DNA of 64,000 nt, from the NCBI GenBank assembly GCA_017398595.1, contig JAFQFR010000027.1, positions 1 through 64,000 on the forward strand, written 5' to 3'. Below are positions 8,828 to 16,993 of this stretch, in pieces; position 1 is the stretch's first letter; each line of letters starts with the position of its first letter. The position numbers and the translations under genes were made by a program. This DNA comes from Clostridia bacterium (lineage in GTDB: Bacteria; Bacillota; Clostridia; Oscillospirales; CAG-272). A model generated the notes under the pieces. The model did not search any database and was not told where the DNA came from. It saw only the letters and a list, made by a program, of their open reading frames with translations.

Positions 8828-9850
8828 ATGAGTCGTGACATTGGCATTGACCTTGGTACTGCTACGGTGCTTGTGTATGTAAAAGGAAAAGGGATCGTTC
8901 TCGAAGAACCCTCCGTTGTTGCCATAGATAAACTTACAGACAAGGTGATCTGCGTCGGCAGAGAGGCACAGCAGATGCAGGGAAGAACCCCGCCGAATAT
9001 CGAGGTGGTTCGACCGCTGCGCGACGGTGTCATCAGCCGATATGAGGTGACTTTGCAGATGCTTCGGCATTTTCTTGCCAAAGCATGTGGCGGAACCCTT
9101 TTCAGACCGCGAATCATGGTCTGCATTCCAAGCGGAATTACCGAAGTGGAAGAGCGCGCAGTAAACGATGCTGCACTCCAGGCAGGCGCGCGTAAAACAT
9201 ATTTGATCGAAGAGCCTGTGGCTGCCGCGCTCGGCGCGGATATTGACATTTCCATGCCGAACGGCAATTTGATCGTAGATATTGGCGGCGGTACCACCGA
9301 TATTGCTTTGATCTCTCTGGATAACCCTGTTGTCACCGAATCCATCAAGGTCGGCGGCGACAAGTTTGACGAAGCGATCATTCGCTACATAAGAAGAAAA
9401 TACGGTGTCTTGATCGGCGAGCGCACCGCGGAAGATGTGAAACTGCACATCGGTTCGGCGTGTCCCCGTGCAGAGGAAAAATATATGGACGTCAAGGGCA
9501 GATGCCTCTCGCAGGGACTTCCCAAAGCGATCCGCCTTTGCTCCTCGGAGATGGTTACGGCACTTGACGAACCGATTTCCGCAATTATTGAGGCTGTATG
9601 CTCGGTCGTGGAAAAAACACCGCCTGAACTGGTTGGTGACGTGCTGGCAAACGGCATCGTGATGACAGGCGGCGGCAGCCTTTTATATGGCTTGGATTAC
9701 CGCATTGCCAAAGCAACGGGCATCAAGACACGTGTGGCGAAAAATGCCGTGCAGTGTGTGGCGCGCGGTACAGGAAAGGCGCTGGATAACCTTTCTCGTA
9801 TGCAGGAAGGCGTATTGAATTTGTCGAAAAACAGACAGGAAACATATTGA
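8828..9850 (+). CDS. MreB/Mbl actin-like cell-shape protein
   Basis: Actin-fold ATPase forming membrane-associated filaments that guide lateral wall synthesis. 340 residues with the phosphate-1 motif DIGIDLGTATVLVYVKG, the connect/phosphate-2 region LIVDIGGGTTDIALISL near residue 150, and the adenosine motif GIVMTGGGSLLYGLD near 280. No mreC, mreD or rodA lies beside it, which fits an orphan Mbl-like paralogue rather than the mreBCD operon copy. A normal AAAGGAT ribosome site precedes the ATG. It is transcribed alone between a promoter and a terminator. Confidence 0.93.
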   Translation: MSRDIGIDLGTATVLVYVKGKGIVLEEPSVVAIDKLTDKVICVGREAQQMQGRTPPNIEVVRPLRDGVISRYEVTLQMLRHFLAKACGGTLFRPRIMVCIPSGITEVEERAVNDAALQAGARKTYLIEEPVAAALGADIDISMPNGNLIVDIGGGTTDIALISLDNPVVTESIKVGGDKFDEAIIRYIRRKYGVLIGERTAEDVKLHIGSACPRAEEKYMDVKGRCLSQGLPKAIRLCSSEMVTALDEPISAIIEAVCSVVEKTPPELVGDVLANGIVMTGGGSLLYGLDYRIAKATGIKTRVAKNAVQCVARGTGKALDNLSRMQEGVLNLSKNRQETY

Positions 9851-9851
9851 G

Positions 9852-9880
9852 AAAGTGAACGCATTCGCCGTTCACTTTTT
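9852..9880 (+). terminator. Terminator of the mreB-like gene
   Basis: AAAGTGAACG (9852-9861) pairs with CGTTCACTTT (9869-9878), and a T run follows directly after the stop codon. Confidence 0.85.
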
Positions 9881-9897
9881 CCATCGGTTACATAAAA

Positions 9898-11307
9898 ATG
9901 AAGGTTGTATTTTTAGAAAAACTGTTTTCAACCGAATATATGGTAAAGCCGCAGGGACGTATGGGAGAGCTCCCGTCAAACCGTGAGGCGTATTCCGCTT
10001 TTGTAAAGCTTGCCTGGCCCGCAATGATCGAGTCGATGTTTGTGGCGATGGCAGGCTTTATCGACACTAAGATGGTCAGCCGCGCCAGCGAAACTGCGGT
10101 GGCAGCCGTCGGCATTACCACACAGCCGAGAATGCTGTTTTACATGCTGTTTTTTGCTGTCAGTGCTGCTACAGTTGCGATCGTCAGCCGCCGCTTCGGA
10201 GAAAAACGACAGGAAGCGGCAAGCCGTTGTGCGGCACAGACATTCAGTATCAGCGTTTTGATTGCTGTAGCGGAACTGATCATCGCATATTTTGTTGCTG
10301 AACCGCTTTTGTGGTTTGCAGGTGCGCAGACAGATACGATGCCGGAAGCATTGACATATTTCAAGATTTCGGTCGTTGGCATGGTGTTCTATTCTTTCAG
10401 CGGCGTGCTGAATGCAGCACAGCGCGGTACCGGTAGAACGCAGATTACAATGCTTTCTTCTCTGATCGGAAATATTATCAACATAATTTTAAATTATTTT
10501 CTGATCAACGGTATTTGGCTGTTTCCGCAGCTTGGTGTCAAAGGTGCCGCCGTTGCCACTCTCATCGGAAACATTTGTTCTTTTCTGATTTCGCTTGCGT
10601 CCTATTTCGGAAAGAATTCGTATCTGCGGCTCAAAATCTCCTATTTCTTTTCGTTTGAAAAAGAGACGCTGCGTACGCTTCTGCATGTCGGCAGCGGTGC
10701 GGGTGTAGAGCAGCTTTTCCTGCGCGTCGGTATGTTCATGTTTGCAAAGGTCGTTGCTGATCTCGGCACAGAAGCAATGACGACACATCAGATCTGCATG
10801 AATATTATCAATTTGTCGTTTGCTTGCGGTGACGGTCTCGGTGCTGCGGCTACCGCAATGGTAGGACAAAACCTCGGTCGCGGTCGTCCGGATATTTCGC
10901 TGCTGTACGGTAAAGTGGCGCAAAGGATCGCATGGGGCTTTTCTGCTGTGTTATTCCTGATCTTCAGCCTTTGCGGCAGGCCGCTGATGGATTTGTTTTC
11001 GGATAATCCCGCAATTATTTCCGACGGTATATCGATTTTGCTTGTCGTTGCTTTTGTCAGCCTTGCGCAGGTTTCGCAGGTCATCTTTACCGGTTCGCTG
11101 CGCGGTGCGGGAGATACTCGCTTCAATGCGATCATATCTTTTATCAGCATCGTTGTGATCCGCCCGATCATGGCATATGTGCTGTGCCATGTTGTCAAGA
11201 TCGGTGTAATCGGTGCGTGGTTTGCACTGATGTTCGACCAATATTTACGTTTTATCCTCGTAACCGTGCATTTTTATAACGGTAAGTGGATGAAGATTAA
11301 ACTGTAA
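9898..11307 (+). CDS. MATE family efflux transporter
   Basis: Twelve-segment cation-coupled multidrug/metabolite exporter of about 469 residues. The MATE pattern is visible in both halves: AWPAMIESMFVAMAGFIDTKMVSR near residue 40, and GLGAAATAMVGQNLGRGRPD near 310, with an interfacial GSLRGAGDTRF near 400. The start is uncertain: ATG 9898, 9940 and 9961 are all in frame before the first membrane segment, and none has a strong ribosome site (the last has a weak AGGGA). The secreted MBL-protein gene follows 10 bases downstream, so the two may share a message. The substrate cannot be told. Confidence 0.9.
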   Translation: MKVVFLEKLFSTEYMVKPQGRMGELPSNREAYSAFVKLAWPAMIESMFVAMAGFIDTKMVSRASETAVAAVGITTQPRMLFYMLFFAVSAATVAIVSRRFGEKRQEAASRCAAQTFSISVLIAVAELIIAYFVAEPLLWFAGAQTDTMPEALTYFKISVVGMVFYSFSGVLNAAQRGTGRTQITMLSSLIGNIINIILNYFLINGIWLFPQLGVKGAAVATLIGNICSFLISLASYFGKNSYLRLKISYFFSFEKETLRTLLHVGSGAGVEQLFLRVGMFMFAKVVADLGTEAMTTHQICMNIINLSFACGDGLGAAATAMVGQNLGRGRPDISLLYGKVAQRIAWGFSAVLFLIFSLCGRPLMDLFSDNPAIISDGISILLVVAFVSLAQVSQVIFTGSLRGAGDTRFNAIISFISIVVIRPIMAYVLCHVVKIGVIGAWFALMFDQYLRFILVTVHFYNGKWMKIKL

Positions 11308-11317
11308 GGAGAAAATT

Positions 11318-12205
11318 ATGGCGCGTTGTCGCAAAAGCAATACAAATTATAAATTTATTTCGTCGCTGATCCTCATTTGCATTTTGGTTCTGTACTTCTT
11401 CTTTGCACCCGGAGAGGAGTCGGACTTGCCTGTCACCGTCAGCGGTGATGATATGTATGTGCATTTTATCGATGTTGGGCAGGGAGATGCTGCGCTGATA
11501 CAGACGGCGAGCGGCAATTTGCTGATCGACGCGGGCACATCGGACAGCATCGAGACGTTGACCGACTATATAAACGCACTCGGCGTGGAAACACTGGATT
11601 ATGCCATTTTTACGCACCCGCATGCAGATCATATCGGCGGTGCAACCGCTGTGCTGAATACATATACCATCCAAAATGTGATTATGCCGAACGCGGTTTC
11701 GACGTCCGCGACCTTTGAAAAGATGCTGGCTGCGATCGAAGCAGAGCAGTGTGAGGTCATCGAAGGCAAAGCAGGCGTTTCCTTTTCGATGGGCGAGGTG
11801 CAGGTGGATCTGCTTGCACCTGTGTCGGATGATTTTTCCGATCTGAACAACGCAAGCGTGGTGACAAAGATCACCTACGGCAATGTCTCGTTCTTGTTTA
11901 CGGGGGATGCCGAAACATCGTCGGAGTCCGAGATGCTCGAACAAAATGCCGCAAAACTGAACGCGGATATTTTGAAGGTCGGTCACCATGGATCGAGTAC
12001 GTCCTCTTCGGTAAAGTTCCTCTCCGCTGTTTCGCCTGAGGTTGCGGTGGTATCCGTAGGACTTTACAATGAGTATGGACATCCGCATGCGGAGATCGTC
12101 AGCCGCCTTGAGGATACCGGTGCTGCGATATACCGTACAGACAAAAACGGCAGCGTTGTGATCTATACCGACGGAACAAAATATGAGATCCAAACAGAAA
12201 AATGA
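11318..12205 (+). CDS. ComEC-type metallo-beta-lactamase fold protein, membrane-anchored
   Basis: 295 residues: one N-terminal membrane anchor (about 12-30) and an extracellular MBL-fold domain like the C-terminal domain of ComEC/Rec2. The family motif HFIDVGQGDAALI is at about 49, the metal site THPHADHIGG at about 103, and GHHGSSTSSS at about 222. Family members of this stand-alone form are likely secreted nucleases or phosphodiesterases; that activity is inferred, not shown. Unlike the MBL domain of the comEC gene in this window, its HxHxDH motif is intact. A GGAG site precedes the ATG. Confidence 0.88.
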   Translation: MARCRKSNTNYKFISSLILICILVLYFFFAPGEESDLPVTVSGDDMYVHFIDVGQGDAALIQTASGNLLIDAGTSDSIETLTDYINALGVETLDYAIFTHPHADHIGGATAVLNTYTIQNVIMPNAVSTSATFEKMLAAIEAEQCEVIEGKAGVSFSMGEVQVDLLAPVSDDFSDLNNASVVTKITYGNVSFLFTGDAETSSESEMLEQNAAKLNADILKVGHHGSSTSSSVKFLSAVSPEVAVVSVGLYNEYGHPHAEIVSRLEDTGAAIYRTDKNGSVVIYTDGTKYEIQTEK

Positions 12206-12227
12206 TGTGCAATGCACATCATTTTTT
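12202..12227 (+). terminator. Terminator after the MBL-protein gene
   Basis: ATGATGTGC pairs with GCACATCAT around a 3-base loop, followed by TTTTTT. The 5' arm overlaps the stop codon. Confidence 0.85.
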
Positions 12228-12235
12228 AGTATACG

Positions 12236-12264
12236 TTGACTTTTTGGCGCGGCTGCATTATAGT
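12236..12264 (+). promoter_or_regulatory. Promoter of the ICMT-like gene
   Basis: TTGACT (12236-12241), a 17-base spacer and TATAGT (12259-12264), just after the preceding terminator. Confidence 0.8.
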
Positions 12265-12298
12265 ATAGGTAGATCCTTACGAAAGAGTGGTGATATAC

Positions 12299-12964
12299 AT
12301 GAAACTGCTGCTGCATGCTTTGCTGAAATTTATACTCGGGATCGTTTTCATGGGCGCGGTTTTGTTTCTCCCGGCAGGGACGCTGCAGTATCCGAATGCG
12401 TGGCTGTTTATGGCGCTCTTGTTTATTCCGATGCTGCTGCTGGGTGCGGTTTTGTTTTGCAAGGCGCCACAACTTTTGAAAAAACGACTGAACAGTAAAG
12501 AAAAAGAGAAAACACAAGCTTGGGTGATCACACTGTCGTCGGTTATGTTTTTAGCATCGTTTGTTCTCGCGGGATTGGATTTTCGATTCGGTTGGTCGAA
12601 TATTCCGTGGTGGGGCGTTGCAATTGCGGCAGTACTGCAGCTTGCGGCATATGCGCTGTATGCCGAGGTCATGCGCGAAAACGCATATCTTTCCCGCACG
12701 GTCGAGGTGCAGGAAGATCAAAAAGTGATCGATACCGGATTGTACGGCATCGTTCGTCACCCTATGTATGCGGCTACGGTTTTGTTGTATCTTGCCATGC
12801 CTGTTGTTCTCGGCTCGTGGTATGCCTTCCTTGTGATGCTGTTGTATCCGATCCTGATCGTTTTTCGCATTCACAACGAGGAAAAGGTTTTGGAATCGGG
12901 ACTTGCAGGATACGCAGAGTATAAGAAAAAAGTAAAATATCGGCTGATACCGTTTGTATGGTGA
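12299..12964 (+). CDS. Isoprenylcysteine carboxyl methyltransferase-like membrane protein
   Basis: About 221 residues with five hydrophobic segments. The C-terminal half has the PEMT/ICMT-type SAM-binding pattern: DTGLYGIVRHPMYAATVLLY, then EEKVLESGLAGYAEYKKKVKYRLIPFVW-like residues, split here by the membrane part. Bacterial members are annotated as ICMT family, but their real substrates (lipids or small molecules) are mostly unknown. ATG 12299 is chosen because a GTGGTGAT ribosome site precedes it; that GTG is also an in-frame alternative at 12287. It has its own promoter and terminator. Confidence 0.85.
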   Translation: MKLLLHALLKFILGIVFMGAVLFLPAGTLQYPNAWLFMALLFIPMLLLGAVLFCKAPQLLKKRLNSKEKEKTQAWVITLSSVMFLASFVLAGLDFRFGWSNIPWWGVAIAAVLQLAAYALYAEVMRENAYLSRTVEVQEDQKVIDTGLYGIVRHPMYAATVLLYLAMPVVLGSWYAFLVMLLYPILIVFRIHNEEKVLESGLAGYAEYKKKVKYRLIPFVW

Positions 12965-12970
12965 AATAAA

Positions 12971-13003
12971 AAAGACAGACTTCAAAAAGGAAGTCTGTCT
13001 TTT
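12971..13003. terminator. Bidirectional terminator between convergent genes
   Basis: AAAGACAGACTTC pairs with GAAGTCTGTCTTT (13-bp perfect stem). It has A/T tracts on both sides and serves the ICMT-like gene on plus and the GTPase gene on minus. Confidence 0.9.
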
Positions 13004-13006
13004 GGT

Positions 13007-13951
13007 TTAATAGAAGGATGCGACCGGTTCTTCGGGCGCGGTGGTTTTTTCAAGATCGGTAACATAAATGACCGGGCCTTTTCTGCCGTACAAGTTGTTA
13101 AAGCGGATCTTGATCTTTCCCGTCACTTTTGCCCAGTCGCCGTTTTTCAGCATGCTGCGCTTATCCGTTTTGCAGGCAAAACCCGCAAAGACGGTGTCAT
13201 CCGCACAGCAGCTCATCAAGCGTCTGCCGCCGACAAACGTGTCTTCGGGGAACTCTTTGCCGATTGCGACGAGGGCTTTGAAAGAGACGGTCAAGCCATC
13301 GTATTTTTCCATCTCTTCGGATGTGTCGCGATACCAGAGCGCATAATCCCGGTCTGCGATCTCCACGATCGGAGCATTCAGGTCGAAGGGCAGGGGATCG
13401 ACAATGTCGTCATATTCCGCAGTGCCATCCATGTATTCATAGGCGATGTCTGTGCGGCGGCTGACGGCGCGTACCAGCTTGTGCAGTGGCATTTTGTCCG
13501 CGTCTTTTTTACAGCGGTTGAAGATCACCAGCTCGCAACTGCTGAGCTTGTCATAGACGAGGCTGCGCATGTTGGAATTGTAATTTTCAAACGTATTGGC
13601 GTCCGCGAACATCATTTCCTGGTAAACGACCCAGTCCGCGGGCATCTTTTGATAAAAGTCGTTGAGCAGCCACATGCCGTTATATTCCACAATGACTTTG
13701 CTCGCTTTGGCTTCTTTTGTCAAGCGGATCAGATTTTGCTCGTTGAACTCGCTCTCATCTTCCAGAGTGCGAACCGTGATCGCTTCCATGTAGGGGGCAT
13801 TGCATTCGTATTCTTCTTCGCCTTCTTCGCACAGCAAGAGCAGGGTAGGCTCGCCGTCATTGAAACGCCGATCCTGCAGTGTTTCGCGGATGAATTTTGT
13901 TTTTCCCGATTCCAAAAAACCGGTGAACAGATATACTTTTACTTCTTCCAT
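13007..13951 (-). CDS. G3E (CobW/HypB/UreG-type) GTP-binding protein, second of a pair
   Basis: 314 residues. The N-terminus has a G3E P-loop (FTGFLESGKTKFI, about 9-21). The CxCC metal motif of its upstream neighbour is absent, and the C-terminal 60 residues (WAKVTGKIKIRFNNLYGRKGP) look like a small beta-barrel rather than the usual CobW C-terminal domain, perhaps like TIGR03943/DUF1980 proteins (weak). It starts 5 bases after the stop of the His-rich GTPase, so the two are one operon and probably one machine. A role in metal delivery is inferred only from the neighbour and the family. Confidence 0.75.
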   Translation of the reverse strand: MEEVKVYLFTGFLESGKTKFIRETLQDRRFNDGEPTLLLLCEEGEEEYECNAPYMEAITVRTLEDESEFNEQNLIRLTKEAKASKVIVEYNGMWLLNDFYQKMPADWVVYQEMMFADANTFENYNSNMRSLVYDKLSSCELVIFNRCKKDADKMPLHKLVRAVSRRTDIAYEYMDGTAEYDDIVDPLPFDLNAPIVEIADRDYALWYRDTSEEMEKYDGLTVSFKALVAIGKEFPEDTFVGGRRLMSCCADDTVFAGFACKTDKRSMLKNGDWAKVTGKIKIRFNNLYGRKGPVIYVTDLEKTTAPEEPVASFY

Positions 13952-13956
13952 ATCGC

Positions 13957-15144
13957 TTATACTCTAAACAAAGCTTTGATTTTTGTCTCATCAATGCCCG
14001 AACCGATCACGCAGATCTTGCCGATCGTTTCGGCGCTGCCCATACGCACATTGGATTCCTCGGGAACGTAGTCAAAATGGATCCAGCCGTCTGCTGCGGG
14101 AACGATACCCTTGGAACGCAGGATGAAACCGTAGGTTTCGGTGTTTCCAAGCTCTTTGAGGATCGCTTGGATCTCCTCGAGAGTGTATTTTTTGATCGTC
14201 TCAAAACCGACAGAAGCGAACACTTCATCCGCATCATGGTGGTGATGGTGTCCGTGCTCATGGCAGTGACACTCTTCGCCGTGTTCGTGATGGTGGTGGT
14301 CATGCTCATGCTCATGACAGTGGCATTCTTCATTGTGGTCGTGATGATGCTCATGCTCATGCTCATCGTGCTCATGCTCGTGGCAATGGCATTCTTCTCC
14401 ATGCTCGTGATGGTGATGCTCGTGTTCGTGGCAGTGGCACTCTTCATCGTGATCGTGATGATGTTCATGGTCGTGACAGTGGCATTCTTCGCCGTGCTCA
14501 TGATGGTGATGCGCTTTTTCGTGTTCTTCTTCCAGCTCTTTGGAGAGAAGCTTGGCGGTCTCCATAGCGTGCAGGATCTGCTTACCGTCCAACGCATCCC
14601 AAGGCGTTGTGATGATGTTCGCTTCGCTGTTCAGACCGCGCAGCAGCTCGATCGTCTCTGCGAGCTTTTCTTCGCTTGCGTCCTGCGAACGGCTGAGAAT
14701 GATGGCGCGTGCATTTTCGACCTGATTGCAGAAGAATTCACCGAAGTTTTTCAGATACATTTTGCATTTCTTCGCATCGACAACGGTGGAAAAACTGTTG
14801 AGAGAAATGTTGTCGCGGTCGATCTTTTCAACGGCATGGATGATGTCGCTGAGCTTGCCGACGCCGGAGGGCTCGATGATGACGCGGTCGGGGGAGAATT
14901 TGTCCAGAACTTCGGCGAGCGACTTCTCAAAGTCGCCGACCAGGCTACAGCAAATGCATCCGGAATTCATTTCGGTGATCTGAATGCCGGAGTCCTTCAA
15001 AAATCCGCCGTCGATGCCGATCTCGCCGAATTCGTTTTCGATCAGAACGACTTTTTCGCCGCTGAGCGCTTCGCCGAGCAGCTTTTTGATCAGAGTGGTT
15101 TTTCCGGCACCGAGGAAGCCGGAGATAATATCAATTTTTGTCAT
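13957..15144 (-). CDS. COG0523 G3E GTPase with a very large His/Cys array (metallochaperone-like)
   Basis: 395 residues. P-loop GFLGAGKTTLIKKLL (9-23), the family metal site GCICCSL (Cys 63, 65, 66), EPSGVG near 91, then a low-complexity insert (about 208-306) and a C-terminal CobW domain. The insert repeats an EECHC unit five times and holds about 48 His and 10 Cys. The usual NKxD base-recognition motif seems replaced by SRSQ near 151. COG0523 proteins move zinc or other metals to target enzymes; the array suggests metal storage or sensing. The start follows an AAGAAG site. I see no clear Zur box, but a TATAAT-like -10 lies at about 15183-15188. Confidence 0.88.
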   Translation of the reverse strand: MTKIDIISGFLGAGKTTLIKKLLGEALSGEKVVLIENEFGEIGIDGGFLKDSGIQITEMNSGCICCSLVGDFEKSLAEVLDKFSPDRVIIEPSGVGKLSDIIHAVEKIDRDNISLNSFSTVVDAKKCKMYLKNFGEFFCNQVENARAIILSRSQDASEEKLAETIELLRGLNSEANIITTPWDALDGKQILHAMETAKLLSKELEEEHEKAHHHHEHGEECHCHDHEHHHDHDEECHCHEHEHHHHEHGEECHCHEHEHDEHEHEHHHDHNEECHCHEHEHDHHHHEHGEECHCHEHGHHHHHDADEVFASVGFETIKKYTLEEIQAILKELGNTETYGFILRSKGIVPAADGWIHFDYVPEESNVRMGSAETIGKICVIGSGIDETKIKALFRV

Positions 15145-15214
15145 CGCATATATCTTCTTTCGTTTTTATTTCAATTACTATTATTATAACACTTTAAAAT
15201 AAATTTTCAATAGA

Positions 15215-15250
15215 AAAATAAAATGCCCGCGGAAGCGGGCATTTTATTTT
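15215..15250. terminator. GC hairpin, first copy of a duplicated terminator-like sequence
   Basis: A 16-bp perfect stem (15215-15230 with 15235-15250), core AAAATGCCCGC-GGAA-GCGGGCATTTT. The same 26-base core recurs at 15393-15420. Lying upstream of the His-rich GTPase gene, it could end transcription entering from guaB. Confidence 0.75.
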
Positions 15251-15278
15251 ATCGAAAAAGTATTATAAATAAAATCTT

Positions 15279-15389
15279 GTTTTAAAGACGGACATGTGCC
15301 GGCTTTAAAACACCTTACAGGGGCGGTCGCGGTGAGCGACTCGCGAGACTCGCGCCCCTTTTCTGTCGAAAAACCTTGGTTTTCGACAG
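15279..15389. other. Cluster of three inverted repeats between two copies of one hairpin
   Basis: Hairpins at 15279-15311 (GTTTTAAAG/CTTTAAAAC with CGG/CCG inside), 15320-15358 (GGGGCG/CGCCCC enclosing GTCGC/GCGAC and a TCGCGA palindrome, followed by TTTT) and 15363-15389 (CTGTCGAAAA(A)CC/GGTTTTCGACAG). No reading frame or tRNA fits. It may be a small structured RNA or an interspersed repeat. Confidence 0.6.
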
Positions 15390-15392
15390 TCA

Positions 15393-15420
15393 CAAAATGC
15401 CCGCGGAAGCGGGCATTTTG
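15393..15420 (-). terminator. Terminator of guaB, second copy of the duplicated hairpin
   Basis: CAAAATGCCCGC pairs with GCGGGCATTTTG across a GGAA loop, directly after the guaB stop codon. Confidence 0.85.
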
Positions 15421-15423
15421 TAA

Positions 15424-16917
<1,494 letters not shown>

Positions 16918-16928
16918 TTATTTTTAAT

Positions 16929-16957
16929 ATTATACAAAAAAACACGACGTATGTCAA
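16929..16957 (-). promoter_or_regulatory. Promoter of guaB
   Basis: On the minus strand, TTGACA (complement of 16952-16957) and TATAAT (complement of 16929-16934) with a 17-base spacer: a full consensus SigA promoter. Confidence 0.88.
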
Positions 16958-16993
16958 TCGTAAAATGCATTAAATTTTGACATTTTTCAAAAT

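Noticed and set aside
11318..12205. Beta-lactamase resistance gene
   Set aside because: The HFIDVGQGDA motif and the membrane anchor place it with ComEC-type MBL proteins, not antibiotic-hydrolysing enzymes.
14233..14525. CRISPR-like array of short repeats
   Set aside because: The repeats are coding, in frame and translate to the His/Cys-rich insert; no direct repeat with unique equal-length spacers and no cas genes.
14077..15189. Plus-strand open frame rich in Met and Val (apparent membrane protein)
   Set aside because: It is the complement of the His-rich array, whose CAT/CAC codons read as ATG/GTG on the other strand.
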